Part shown: in pieces, positions 1 to 8,318 of the stretch
How positions within the stretch are numbered: the stretch's first letter is position 1
Layout: each line of letters starts with the position of its first letter
Source: Lewinellaceae bacterium
GTDB lineage: Bacteria; Bacteroidota; Bacteroidia; Chitinophagales; Saprospiraceae
Length of the DNA: 64,000 nucleotides
Direction of reading: 5' to 3'
Assembly (NCBI GenBank): GCA_020636195.1
Contig: JACJYH010000004.1
Coordinates: 1 to 64,000 of the forward strand
Position numbers and translations under genes: made by a program
Notes under the pieces: generated by a model
Database searches by the model: none
The model's input: only the letters and a program-made list of their open reading frames with translations
What the model was told of the DNA's origin: nothing

Positions 1-5
1 ACCAA

Positions 6-84
6 GTGTATGTGCAGCCACCGCCATACAACTGGTCTAAAATAATTTAAAAATCGTATGGCGGCGGTGGTTGTCATCATACAC
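6..84. repeat. Long imperfect palindrome, attC-like in shape
   Basis: Outer arms GTGTATG (6-12) and CATACAC (78-84) enclose inner arms CCACCGCCATAC (18-29) and GTATGGCGGCGGTGG (56-70). The right inner arm carries three extra bases, and the AT-rich centre spans 30-55. The fold would be a bulged hairpin of the kind recombined by tyrosine recombinases, and a recombinase gene lies about 1.2 kb away. The integron core motif GTTRRRY is not clearly present, so this is a shape match only. It could also be a terminator or a transposon end. Confidence 0.45.
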
Positions 85-99
85 ATTGTTAATGACAGT

Positions 100-369
100 T
101 TATCTTTTTATCTCAGATTTAATTATAGGTAAATTATGAAAATCAAAAAATCTTTCTTCCCTACTATTTTCTCCAGTGCTAAGAAATAACTCTAAGTCGT
201 TTACTATTTTACAACGCAAAGACGTCATTCTTTCATTTGGCCAATCGTCGGGATTAACAACTATTTGTTCAATTACTTCTACAATTTGATGTTCAACTAC
301 TTGTTGAAATTCGTATTTTGGATGTTTAAATGTTTTTTGTATGTATAAAATTGTTCCTTTAGAGTACAT
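100..369 (-). CDS. Hypothetical protein (89 aa)
   Basis: I do not recognise this protein. It is charged and soluble, with no signal peptide or membrane segment; the C-terminal half is rich in acidic and basic residues (STGENSREERFF). Its start codon at 369 overlaps the likely start of the next gene on the opposite strand by two bases, so the two would be divergent with no room for promoters between them. One or both may therefore be a cut-off fragment or spurious. Composition looks protein-like. It lies next to the palindrome at 6-84 in a patch of small unknown ORFs. Confidence 0.4.
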   Translation of the reverse strand: MYSKGTILYIQKTFKHPKYEFQQVVEHQIVEVIEQIVVNPDDWPNERMTSLRCKIVNDLELFLSTGENSREERFFDFHNLPIIKSEIKR

Positions 370-637
370 GGATGTAGGGTTTATAAGATTAGATGATAAT
401 AAAGATATGTTTATGTCTTTTGAAAGTAAAGCTAAATCTGGTGGTGTATTTGAAAACTACGAATTTGATTCTGTTGACAAATTATTTGTTGACTTAATAA
501 ATCCACAAATAATTGGCGCAACAAATATAATAGATTTTTACAATTTCTTAAAAGAAAATTACAAAGAACTTGGCGGATTTACATATTTTGAACCAGTTAA
601 TATAACAATTAGAAATTTAACATATGCACAAAATTAA
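368..637 (+). CDS. Hypothetical protein (89-98 aa)
   Basis: Unrecognised small acidic protein with no membrane segment. The ATG at 368 (MDVGFIRLDD) is preferred; an in-frame ATG at 341 adds nine residues but lies inside the opposite gene. The stop overlaps the next start at 624, so the two small genes look translationally coupled. The pair lies between a palindrome and a recombinase, the setting expected of a mobile gene cassette, but no family is assigned. Confidence 0.45.
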   Translation: MDVGFIRLDDNKDMFMSFESKAKSGGVFENYEFDSVDKLFVDLINPQIIGATNIIDFYNFLKENYKELGGFTYFEPVNITIRNLTYAQN

Positions 638-812
638 TACAACGTTTTTAGCTATTTACAATAATTTTCCAGATGTCAAAGATACATCTGAGTTCGATAA
701 TTCAAGTTTAAAATATTTTGAGTTATTAGGTACTCCACAGGAAGAAATTGACAAGTTAAGGAAACTTTTCTATGTTAAGAAGTTTGTTGCTTCACTTGGT
801 TGTAATGTTTAA
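624..812 (+). CDS. Hypothetical small protein (62 aa)
   Basis: Unrecognised. The start overlaps the end of the upstream ORF by 14 bases, consistent with a two-gene unit. The sequence is soluble and mixed charge (PQEEIDKLRKLF). The 3' end overlaps the convergent coiled-coil gene (775-1188) by 38 bases. That is a fairly large convergent overlap, so the true extent of one of them may be shorter. Confidence 0.35.
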   Translation: MHKINTTFLAIYNNFPDVKDTSEFDNSSLKYFELLGTPQEEIDKLRKLFYVKKFVASLGCNV

Positions 813-1188
813 TAGTCTCTTTTAATGCTTTTTTGTTACTTTCTATTTTCACATACTTGTCAATAAATTGTTCACGTTGCTCAGGTAAAAAATTTAGAAG
901 TCCAGCATTTATCACTAACATTTCATAATAGGCTTGAAATTGTTCATCTGCGGTCATTTGATTCAACATCATGTTTCTAATTTCTAAGTCTTTATTTTCA
1001 AGTTGAAGTTTTGTGTTTTTATTTATTTCATCTAAATTGAAAACTGACATATAATCCTTATAGGACTTAATTAAAGTTGAGTAGTTAGTTATTTGTTGTT
1101 GCATGACTTTTATTTGATGGTATTGCCAATATCCAATTATTAAAACTGATAATACTGTAAAGATTAGTTGAATTGTTTGTGGTTCCAT
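775..1188 (-). CDS. Small membrane-anchored coiled-coil protein
   Basis: The protein has 137 residues. Residues 6-23 form one hydrophobic helix (IQLIFTVLSVLIIGYW), followed by a long polar, probably coiled-coil helix rich in Q, N, K and E (residues 25-90), then a helical C-terminus. There is no lipobox, so it is probably anchored in the inner membrane with the coil in the cytoplasm or periplasm. Family unknown. It sits just downstream of the recombinase gene on the same strand, with about 130 bases between them. Confidence 0.5.
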   Translation of the reverse strand: MEPQTIQLIFTVLSVLIIGYWQYHQIKVMQQQITNYSTLIKSYKDYMSVFNLDEINKNTKLQLENKDLEIRNMMLNQMTADEQFQAYYEMLVINAGLLNFLPEQREQFIDKYVKIESNKKALKETIKHYNQVKQQTS

Positions 1189-1221
1189 GTTTTGTTTGTT
1201 TTAATTGTCATTAACGTTTGT

Positions 1222-1243
1222 ATTGCCGCAATCTTGCGCCAAT
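1222..1243. repeat. Small imperfect hairpin downstream of the recombinase gene
   Basis: ATTGCCGCAA (1222-1231) pairs with TTGCGCCAAT (1234-1243) with one mismatch and a two-base loop. It lies between the recombinase stop (1319) and the coiled-coil gene. It has no T-tract on either strand that would make it a clear terminator. Confidence 0.3.
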
Positions 1244-1318
1244 CCCGGATATAAAAATATCACCGTTGATCCCATATATTGCTTTAAACATTCGCTTGCA
1301 AATTTACACTTTTCTTCA

Positions 1319-2467
1319 TCATATATCCAAATTATCTAGTGGTGATTTTACATCTTTTTTCATTTTGTCAGTGATGTGGGTGTATATGGCCGTAGTCTCG
1401 GGTGAATTGTGCCCTAAGAGCTCCTGTACTGTCCTTATGTCCACACCATCTAGGACTAGGTGCGTAGCAAAGGTATGTCGTAATGTATGTACAGTGGCAT
1501 TTTCGTCCACTCCAGACTTGATGACAGCGGCATGCATGATGTTTTGGACACTACGATCGCTATATTTACCTCCAGTCTGCCCTTCGAAGAGATAATATTT
1601 TGGTTTGTACATATCAATATATTGCGTCAAAAGAACCTTTACTTTGCTGGATAACTTGGTAATTCTATCCTTTTTACCCTTGGCACATTTTATCTCTATG
1701 ATATCCATATCAAATTTGATGTTTCTCACCTTTAGGCGTGTCAACTCACCTAAACGCATACCTGATGAGTAAATGAGCTGTAGGATCGTTTTGTGTTTAA
1801 GATTTGATGTACAAGTGAGCAGTTTTACGGTATCTTCCTTGCTTAGGAAGCCTGGCAATGTATTGGGTTTGCGTGGTCTAAGGTCGTACAAGTTAAATTT
1901 TTCTCTTTTTTCGACTTTTTCGTAATAAAACTTGATAGCATTGATAAGGCTATTTTGAGTGCTTTCTTTTATTTTATCAGTCTCTATTTTATGTATTATA
2001 AATCGTCTGATATCTTCGGTGGTAATATCTTGCGTTGCCCTATCATGATAGAACACTAGAAATTCAGTCATGCACGATATATATGATTTGTGCGTGCTTG
2101 GCTGGTACCGCTGGATGATGAGTTGTTCTTTTAGCTTGTTGATAGTGCATTGGTGGTCTGTTGATAGCAGGATCAATGGCTTTGGCCATTTTGGAGTGAT
2201 GGACTGTGCTTTGGTCGTTGTTTTTGGTTTTAGTATTGTATGGGAGATGTTGAGCGTCTCTTGCGATATGTTATAATTATTGTGTCCTATTTTTGCTCTT
2301 ATCATCGACCAGTTATCTACAGAATAGGGTATAAGCCATACTTTGTACGCAGCATCCCAATACCGCACTGGACAAGTTTTGATTTGTAGCATTTCATGGC
2401 TACCTTTTTCGATGCGAAGGGCAAAATAGGTCTGATTGTTAGCGTCTATTGCCTTGAGAATTGTCAT
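1319..2467 (-). CDS. Tyrosine recombinase / integrase with extra N-terminal domain
   Basis: Site-specific DNA recombinase of the XerD-like tyrosine family, 382 residues from the chosen start. Catalytic residues are all visible: Arg 238 (SGMRLGEL), Lys 266 (GKKDR), His-x-x-Arg 327-330 (HTLRH), His 353 (LGH) and nucleophile Tyr 362 (AIYTHI). A SAM-like core-binding domain covers about residues 100-195. The first 75 residues form an extra domain with the pattern W-x6-W (VRYWDAAYKVWLIPYS), seen on some Bacteroidota integrases. An ATG at 2488 lies inside a promoter -7 box (2486-2493), so the ATG at 2467 is preferred. The extra insert typical of integron IntI is absent. Confidence 0.85.
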   Translation of the reverse strand: MTILKAIDANNQTYFALRIEKGSHEMLQIKTCPVRYWDAAYKVWLIPYSVDNWSMIRAKIGHNNYNISQETLNISHTILKPKTTTKAQSITPKWPKPLILLSTDHQCTINKLKEQLIIQRYQPSTHKSYISCMTEFLVFYHDRATQDITTEDIRRFIIHKIETDKIKESTQNSLINAIKFYYEKVEKREKFNLYDLRPRKPNTLPGFLSKEDTVKLLTCTSNLKHKTILQLIYSSGMRLGELTRLKVRNIKFDMDIIEIKCAKGKKDRITKLSSKVKVLLTQYIDMYKPKYYLFEGQTGGKYSDRSVQNIMHAAVIKSGVDENATVHTLRHTFATHLVLDGVDIRTVQELLGHNSPETTAIYTHITDKMKKDVKSPLDNLDI

Positions 2468-2485
2468 ATTTTTGCATTTATTCGG

Positions 2486-2493
2486 CAAAAGTA
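2486..2493 (-). promoter_or_regulatory. Bacteroidota -7 box for the recombinase gene
   Basis: On the minus strand the sequence is TACTTTTG, matching TAnnTTTG. It lies 19 bases before the ATG at 2467 and overlaps the longer ORF start at 2488, which argues for the shorter protein. No clear -33 TTG is seen. Confidence 0.5.
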
Positions 2494-2585
2494 ACTAAAC
2501 AATTTTACTCATAAATAAAAGCATATCAATAAATTATTTAAAATAATTGATCTTAACCGTTAGAAACGTATTTAACGGTTGATGA

Positions 2586-2615
2586 TTGAATAATTCTCAA
2601 AACTTCTTATTTTTG
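2586..2615 (+). promoter_or_regulatory. Bacteroidota promoter for the zinc-ribbon gene
   Basis: TTG at 2586-2588, 19-base spacer, then TATTTTTG at 2608-2615, a full match to the TTG-N19-TAnnTTTG form. The start codon follows at 2635. Confidence 0.65.
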
Positions 2616-2634
2616 CCATTCTAAAATCAACGCC

Positions 2635-2997
2635 ATGTCAACATTACGTCTTTGTAAAATGTGCCAATCTCCAATCTCGGGTCGTAGAGACAAGATCTAC
2701 TGTTCGAATCGTTGCAAATCTGATTATCACGAAAAACTCACCAAAGTGACAAATATTGCATCTGCCTCCATCGACAAGATTCTCCATCGCAACCGCTCAA
2801 CATTACTGGAGATCATGGGCAAAAACGGAACCCAAAAGAAAATACCCAAAACCGTACTGGATAGTAAGAAATTTAACTTCACCTACATCACCCACTATCA
2901 CATCAACTCACAAAACAAATTTGTAAATTACGTCTATGATTTCTCCTGGATGGTTTTTTCTGATCAAGAAGTTTTGATCAAGCGCATAAAAAAGTAG
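2635..2997 (+). CDS. Zinc-ribbon protein (DUF2116-like)
   Basis: Small cytoplasmic protein of 120 residues. Its N-terminus carries a four-cysteine zinc-ribbon: C7-x2-C10 (LCKMCQSPI) and C23-x3-C27 (YCSNRCKSDYH), the pattern of DUF2116/FCS-type fingers often found as short Bacteroidota proteins. The rest, rich in Lys and aromatic residues, is probably a nucleic-acid or protein contact region, but no role is known. It has its own good promoter and stands alone downstream of the divergently placed recombinase. Confidence 0.75.
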   Translation: MSTLRLCKMCQSPISGRRDKIYCSNRCKSDYHEKLTKVTNIASASIDKILHRNRSTLLEIMGKNGTQKKIPKTVLDSKKFNFTYITHYHINSQNKFVNYVYDFSWMVFSDQEVLIKRIKK

Positions 2998-3036
2998 CGG
3001 CATTTTTGATAGATATAGATAAGATAAATGCTATTT

Positions 3037-3135
3037 CGGGCGTGACCCTCCGTTACACTTCGGGTCGCTCCCTTTCGGAGTTCGCTATTCGCTCCGTGCT
3101 GCGCACCAAGTCCTTCAGGCAGCTCACGCATTGCA
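3037..3135. repeat. GC-rich intergenic repeat-like block
   Basis: A roughly 100-base GC-rich stretch (GGGCGTGACCCTCCGTTACA... through GCTCCGTGCTGCGCACC... to GCAGCTCACGC) stands out from the AT-rich surroundings. GGGCGTGA near 3038 and TCACGC near 3127 can pair. Blocks of this style are commonly dispersed in Bacteroidota intergenic regions. Only this copy is in the window. The remainder of 2998-3223 holds nothing recognisable. Confidence 0.4.
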
Positions 3136-3223
3136 ACAAACCATAAAACCTAGATATTGTCATGTAATATAGCAGTGGCAATTTTTGTGGCTAATAGTGT
3201 ATATTACAATCTAACTCAATGTT

Positions 3224-3652
3224 CTAGTTACTAATAAACAAGACCTTGATAGTTTTTGTGAGTACACTTGATGTTGTGTAGAATTGTATGGATTCATCTG
3301 TATCATCATAGATCAAACTTTCAATTGCTTCACCACTTTTCGTGAACTTGAACATTTGATGGCCATTCTCAACATATTTTTCACTTACTGTCAAAATCAT
3401 ATTTCCGAAAATGCTTTTTTCGTCATAAATCGAAATGGATTGAGGACTATAAATGACCACTTTCAGCGTATTGGAAATGGAGTCAGACACTGCGACTTGA
3501 CCATCCGGATAAGTGGTCTCCATAAAGCTAATACCTTGATAAGAACCCACAATCTTATAAAAGGAAATGGCTTGGTCGTCATCTGTGCTGGTACTAGTGC
3601 ATGACAGTGCCAAAATACAACAGAGTAGGGTAGAGAAAAGAAAAAGTTTCAA
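3224..3652 (-). CDS. Hypothetical lipoprotein
   Basis: The protein has 142 residues. A lipoprotein signal peptide is clear: charged start, hydrophobic core (LFLFSTLLCCILALSC) and lipobox Cys at about residue 18. The mature part follows a Ser/Thr/Asp linker and is predicted to be a small beta-rich domain. It is probably exported and anchored to a membrane. It lies 50 bases downstream of the secreted metalloprotease on the same strand and may be co-transcribed. Family not recognised. Confidence 0.65.
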   Translation of the reverse strand: MKLFLFSTLLCCILALSCTSTSTDDDQAISFYKIVGSYQGISFMETTYPDGQVAVSDSISNTLKVVIYSPQSISIYDEKSIFGNMILTVSEKYVENGHQMFKFTKSGEAIESLIYDDTDESIQFYTTSSVLTKTIKVLFISN

Positions 3653-3701
3653 AACCTTAATTTTAGTGCCGCAAAGGTTAGAAAAATAATGATAAATTCT
3701 A

Positions 3702-6700
3702 CTATTTTTTTATTAATTTATACATTGATCTGCTTGAGTTCTGTGAAATTTCAAGAATATAAATGCCTGAAATTAAGTTACTTGTACTAATTTGTTCTGA
3801 TGTAAATTGACCACTTAAAATACAATTTCCCATCGTGTTGAACAATCTGTAGGAACATTCAGAAATCGGAGTTCTTTCACTTACAACCGAAATATATTGA
3901 TCAAAAGGATTCGGAAATACTTTTATGAGTGCAGGGTTTATGTCTTTGGTTCCTACAATAGTATATACTAATATTTCAGCTTTAGAGACACCACCTGACC
4001 AACCTTTGTTTTGGTCTGTGACGATAAATGAAAACCCATCCGGTGTGAGATATTCAGCCATATGGGTATATCTCAATTTACCCGAATTGATATCCTCCTG
4101 GGTGAAGGTATTACCAATATTTAAGCCTTTATTTTCGATGTAAAGCTGACCATATTGTGGAACTGCTGTTAGTGTAAAAACAATATCTGATGCAATGTCA
4201 TTTGGGTCGGTTGCAAGAATCTGTTCTTTTGTTATAAATACGCTGCTTTTCTTCATTACTTTGATGGTGTCTAAGGTTTGAATTGTAGGTGGATTGAGGC
4301 TTATTTTTGAGCAAAATTCTAAGCTAAATCCGCTGAAACTACCACCATCACCGACTTTGTTGTCTTTTACATTGAGCGTCCATGTGCCAGATATTTCTTC
4401 CCCTTTAAATACTGCAAGCGGAGTCATCGGTTTCATTATTTTTCCGGTAGAAAGTGGGCAGTTTAAAAATAACGTAGATTCATCATCAAATCCTGAATTG
4501 ATTGAGCTGTTTGAAGGGCACATATTTGACCAAAGCGTGGACGCCTTACCATTAGGAGAAACTAAATCTACAGTTAGATCTTTAATATTCTGATGTTTGC
4601 CTTTGACGTAGGCTACATTGACATCTTCCACCTTCCCGGAAGCATTGATAGTGAGAGGAAGTTCGATGGAAGGTGTTCCGGAAAAGGTGATATTCACATT
4701 CAAATCTCCGGTTGAAAACGTAGCGCATTGTACAGCTTCTGTTTGAAATGCAGAAACATAAGACCATGAACCTTCACGACAAGAATTGATTGCCTTGACG
4801 CGCCAGAAATATATGGTTGCTTTTTCAAGGTAGATGTTTGATTTGTAAAATGTGTCTTGTGTTTCTAATTTTATCACTTGTGATTGAAAAGTAGGATCTT
4901 TGGATACTTCCAATATGTATTTATCTGCTTCTTTTCTTTTCTCCCATGTATAAACCTGTAGCGTAGGCATTCCGGACGCACCATTTACGGGTAATTGAGC
5001 TTTTAGAGCGTCTATATCTGTCCCTTTGGTAAAAAGTGTGAGGTTGCGCTCGAATGTATCCAATCCCGCTATATATGTCCTTACCGTAATAAAATACGTG
5101 CTGTCTCCTTTGGTTTGGTTGAGATCAATTGTGAGGGTATTATTTTCTCCCGGAATCATTTCCGATTTTTCAAAACTAGCCACAGCGCCTTCCGGTAGTC
5201 CACCTACCACTTCACAATGTATTGGTATGTCGAAATCATTAAAACCCACACTTGTAATGGTATATTGGACTTGTTCAGGTAAGCAAGAAGTTTGAACGCT
5301 GTTTTCTACATCCGTGAAGAAGGTAGGAAAATTTGGAGTGTTGATCTTCCAATTGATCAAAGTGTTTGTGAAGTAGATATTGTCCCGCGCTTTTATGATC
5401 AATCTGGCTGTATTGGAGACTGTATTTGGGATGATGATGGTTGCACGGCCTGAGTTTGGAATGTTTTCGGCTACAAGTAGTATGTTTCCGGGATTGAAAT
5501 CCAAATTTGTAGTTTTTGAAATAAATACATCTACAAACTTTGTATTGATGGGTTGCATAGCTGTATTGCCCACTTCCCACGTGATATCCACCTTTTGGCC
5601 AGTGATGAAGGTTTGTGATCCGTTTGGAGTTAAAAATTTGAAAGGTTTTGATGTCCCATCTACATGGATGACCATCTCATCCCAAGCTGCGGCATTACCC
5701 ATTGGATTGTTATCCCTTGCAATGAATTTGAACGTCAAATTTCTTGTATTGTAAGGCAACATATCACCATAGTTGAAATATAAACCATTGATAATGTTGC
5801 TATTAGTAGGGAAGAGTCTAAAGGTTTTCTTGCTCGGTTTGCCAGATTTGAAAAGAGGTATATCACCTAGCGTCGTCGTGTCTCCTAGTGGAATTGATTT
5901 TTCTGCATCATATTGCTCCCAGTTAAATGTGAGATCATCACCATCTTCATCTTCAGCAGACGCATCTAGCACAAAAGGTGTTGACTTTGGTATGAAATAT
6001 CCTGATGGTGGCATCTTTGTAATGACTGGTGCATGGTTGTTTATGTCAACTAACTCCGCACAGGTGTATCCCTGTGCACCTTCTTGGTTTGTAAATGTAT
6101 AAACTTGATCTAAGGAAGCAACGTGGTAATAAGACTCGCTTCCGCTACCGACATTGTCTGATCCGCACAAACCGGAATATGACATTATGGTGTTGCCACT
6201 TCCCGGTTCGTAAGCTGTGTTGAGAGCTGTTTGAGATGAATTTCCACAATGATTGAATGTGTGGCTGGCGGACATCTGATGTCCCACCTCATGGCAAAAC
6301 ACCAAAACGATGTAGTTTGAGATGCTATTTCCATTGAAACAGGTGACACCGGCACCTTTATTCTCAGTACATACTGTTCCACCAGCGATACCTCCTACGT
6401 CAAAACAAACTGAAAAAATGTGCCCAATGTCATAGGAACCAACACCAACAATATTGTTCAAAGCGTTGGTGTTTTGGCCCACGAGCGATCCGCCCACATC
6501 TACATCGTTGTAAGGATCGTTATTCGGATCCAAAAAAATCAGTTTATCATTTTTCTCAATTAATACCATTCTGACCGCTAATTCAGATTCGAAAACAAGA
6601 TTAGCTTTGTCCATGAAAATTACCATTTCCTCGATCACTTTTTCTTTAGTGCCTCTCTTCTGTCCCCAAACTCCGGTACACGCTAAGCCCATTCTGTATT

Positions 6701-7289
6701 TTCGCATGAGCATATTTTCGCCGGAAGATCTTTTTCCCATTTTTGATGATTCTAGATGCTCATCGAAATCACTCCCACAAATAAACTTTGAAATGTCATC
6801 TACATCAGAAGCATTGAAAACTTTGTAGCGCCCTTGGCAAGATTGGTCTGGCTCGATATAAGTAATATGAGATTCTGTGCGGATGGAACTGTATAATCCA
6901 TGTGTTGTTTGCGTCATACGCATCACCTGAGAAGGGTTATTGATGTTGTAACCTTTGTAAGAATGAATATTGGGATAGCTTTCTAATAATCCAGGTTCTG
7001 CCACTTCAGACTTCCATACGGTAAATGTGTCCAATATTCCATTATCTTGTGGTAGTGTGATTAAACTACCCTTGCGATTCAATATGAAGGAAGCTTCGTC
7101 GGGTGCAGCATCTAATGCATATTGGATATTCTCATTATTTGCTATAAAGACAATGGCACCGCCTTCTCGGTCAACTTTTAATTCAGACTTTTTGTCTTGT
7201 GTTTTTTCCCAGAAATGAAATACATTTTGACCATTAATATCAGATGTATAAAAATGTGATAGCAAAAGGAATATGAAAATTAATCTCAT
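3702..7289 (-). CDS. Secreted zinc metalloprotease with P-domain and T9SS sorting tail
   Basis: Extracellular protease of 1195 residues. It begins with a signal peptide (residues 1-20), then a prodomain and a reprolysin-like (M12B) catalytic domain whose zinc motif HEVGHQMSASH starts near residue 333. Ig/cadherin-like and fibronectin-like beta domains follow from about 420 to 830. Residues about 850-1000 form a proprotein-convertase P-domain (NIKDLTVDLVSPNG ... GTWTLNVKD). A cadherin-like repeat comes next, and the end (VFPNPFDQYISV ... LISGIYILEI ... YKLIKK) is a type A T9SS C-terminal domain. It should cross the outer membrane by the type IX system and be attached or released. Likely roles are protein degradation or prey/host interaction. 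Confidence 0.92.
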   Translation of the reverse strand: MRLIFIFLLLSHFYTSDINGQNVFHFWEKTQDKKSELKVDREGGAIVFIANNENIQYALDAAPDEASFILNRKGSLITLPQDNGILDTFTVWKSEVAEPGLLESYPNIHSYKGYNINNPSQVMRMTQTTHGLYSSIRTESHITYIEPDQSCQGRYKVFNASDVDDISKFICGSDFDEHLESSKMGKRSSGENMLMRKYRMGLACTGVWGQKRGTKEKVIEEMVIFMDKANLVFESELAVRMVLIEKNDKLIFLDPNNDPYNDVDVGGSLVGQNTNALNNIVGVGSYDIGHIFSVCFDVGGIAGGTVCTENKGAGVTCFNGNSISNYIVLVFCHEVGHQMSASHTFNHCGNSSQTALNTAYEPGSGNTIMSYSGLCGSDNVGSGSESYYHVASLDQVYTFTNQEGAQGYTCAELVDINNHAPVITKMPPSGYFIPKSTPFVLDASAEDEDGDDLTFNWEQYDAEKSIPLGDTTTLGDIPLFKSGKPSKKTFRLFPTNSNIINGLYFNYGDMLPYNTRNLTFKFIARDNNPMGNAAAWDEMVIHVDGTSKPFKFLTPNGSQTFITGQKVDITWEVGNTAMQPINTKFVDVFISKTTNLDFNPGNILLVAENIPNSGRATIIIPNTVSNTARLIIKARDNIYFTNTLINWKINTPNFPTFFTDVENSVQTSCLPEQVQYTITSVGFNDFDIPIHCEVVGGLPEGAVASFEKSEMIPGENNTLTIDLNQTKGDSTYFITVRTYIAGLDTFERNLTLFTKGTDIDALKAQLPVNGASGMPTLQVYTWEKRKEADKYILEVSKDPTFQSQVIKLETQDTFYKSNIYLEKATIYFWRVKAINSCREGSWSYVSAFQTEAVQCATFSTGDLNVNITFSGTPSIELPLTINASGKVEDVNVAYVKGKHQNIKDLTVDLVSPNGKASTLWSNMCPSNSSINSGFDDESTLFLNCPLSTGKIMKPMTPLAVFKGEEISGTWTLNVKDNKVGDGGSFSGFSLEFCSKISLNPPTIQTLDTIKVMKKSSVFITKEQILATDPNDIASDIVFTLTAVPQYGQLYIENKGLNIGNTFTQEDINSGKLRYTHMAEYLTPDGFSFIVTDQNKGWSGGVSKAEILVYTIVGTKDINPALIKVFPNPFDQYISVVSERTPISECSYRLFNTMGNCILSGQFTSEQISTSNLISGIYILEISQNSSRSMYKLIKK

Positions 7290-7516
7290 GGTGGTAAAAT
7301 GTATGAATGTTTTTAAAATAAAATATAAAAGTAGGAAAAAAGTAGAAATTTCTTGTTGACTTTTCTTTAAATAAAAACAGTAAGTGGCAAATTTGTATTA
7401 TATTAAAAAATTTTGTGATTTATATCTACCAGATTTTCAATATAATTTTAGGAATGACCTAAGTTTCGGATGTACATATTCATTAGAGAAAATTACAGTT
7501 GCTGTAAAGTTGATCA
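7290..7516. other. Intergenic region upstream of the protease
   Basis: AT-rich 227 bases between the protease start and a MITE-like element. No ORF with protein-like content and no convincing promoter box was seen. Confidence 0.5.
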
Positions 7517-7676
7517 GAGTATGTTTAAATTTTGTTTTTGGATAATAAAATGGAATTATTTTAAGCGAAAAAAGGCAAATTTTGCAGTCGAATGTGGACA
7601 TTTCGACGAAAAATTTAACGAATTTGTAGCCAAAATACAACATTTTCTTGCTATAGGATAAATTTTAAACATACTC
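7517..7676 (+). mobile_element. MITE-like element, copy 1 (160 bp)
   Basis: Ends GAGTATGTTTAAA (7517-7529) and TTTAAACATACTC (7664-7676) are inverted repeats. Flanking triplets are TCA (7514-7516) and TTA (7677-7679), a one-mismatch target duplication. An internal hairpin GTCGAA/TTCGAC lies at 7587-7607. It has no coding capacity. It ends 10 bases beyond the 3' end of pnuC. It is about 90 percent alike by eye to copies at 10715, 27773 and 46792. Confidence 0.8.
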
Positions 7677-7685
7677 TTATATCTA

Positions 7686-8318
7686 TTATTCATGAGTAAC
7701 AGGTGACGAATATATGAGTCGCTTCCAAGACAAGTATCCATAAATAGCCATCAACAAGAAGATGACATACATGGCTGTAAATAACATAAATCCTTTATAA
7801 AAATTGAGCGGTATTGCTACCAAGTTTGAAAAAATCCAAGCATACCAATTTTCAATTCTTCTTCTTGCCATCCACCACATGGCAATCACTGCTGAAGCAG
7901 ATACCAATGCATCAGCTGTTGGTGTGTTTGAATTTGTAAGATATTTTAAAATAAAAAATAATGCCGCCCAGCTCAGCACAAAGCCTGATAAACCTATGAA
8001 CAATTCATTTTTTGTAGCATAGCTAGCGTCAAAGACATGGGTTTGGTTCTTCATTAGAGACCAGTTGTACCAACCGTATATGCTCATAGCGAAGTAATAA
8101 ATATTCAAAACAGTATCAGCATAGAGTGGTGGATCTGCCACAAAATAATACATCCAAGCAGCCAACAGTACACCTATCATGCCTGTAGGATAAACTAAGA
8201 CACTGTTTTTCTGAGCGAAGTAAACACTGATAATTTGAGAGATCGTGCTCACCCATTCTTGCCAAGTGGAAAGTTGAAAGTCCTGGATGAATTTTGTTAT
8301 AATCGCACTTATGGACAT
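7686..8318 (-). CDS. pnuC: Nicotinamide riboside/mononucleotide transporter PnuC
   Basis: Inner-membrane carrier of 210 residues for vitamin B3 precursors, feeding NAD salvage. About seven hydrophobic helices are visible and the family signatures occur: SIYGWYNW in the middle and MARRRIENWYAWIFSNL later, where the aromatic and Asn residues line the substrate path. Length matches the family. The start overlaps the end of lpxB by 10 bases, so it is the last gene of a surE-hyp-lpxB-pnuC operon. A glutamine-dependent NAD synthetase gene lies 17 kb away, so both salvage and amidation steps are present. Confidence 0.88.
   Translation of the reverse strand: MSISAIITKFIQDFQLSTWQEWVSTISQIISVYFAQKNSVLVYPTGMIGVLLAAWMYYFVADPPLYADTVLNIYYFAMSIYGWYNWSLMKNQTHVFDASYATKNELFIGLSGFVLSWAALFFILKYLTNSNTPTADALVSASAVIAMWWMARRRIENWYAWIFSNLVAIPLNFYKGFMLFTAMYVIFLLMAIYGYLSWKRLIYSSPVTHE

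Noticed and set aside
1319..2488. Classical integron integrase (IntI) with cassettes
   Set aside because: The recombinase lacks the extra helix-containing insert between its Lys and His motifs, and its 3' end rather than 5' end faces the small ORFs. Only the palindrome suggests an integron-like arrangement.
2700..2712. TTCGAATC resembling a tRNA T-loop
   Set aside because: It encodes part of the zinc-ribbon protein and no acceptor or anticodon stem can be drawn around it. No tRNA was recognised anywhere in the window.
3925..7218. Several + strand ORFs of 60-124 residues inside the metalloprotease
   Set aside because: They are antisense shadows of a gene whose domains are recognisable over its whole length.
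7437..7741. Overlapping 60-68 residue ORFs around MITE copy 1
   Set aside because: They cover the MITE, including its hairpin, in several frames, and the other MITE copies show no conserved coding frame.
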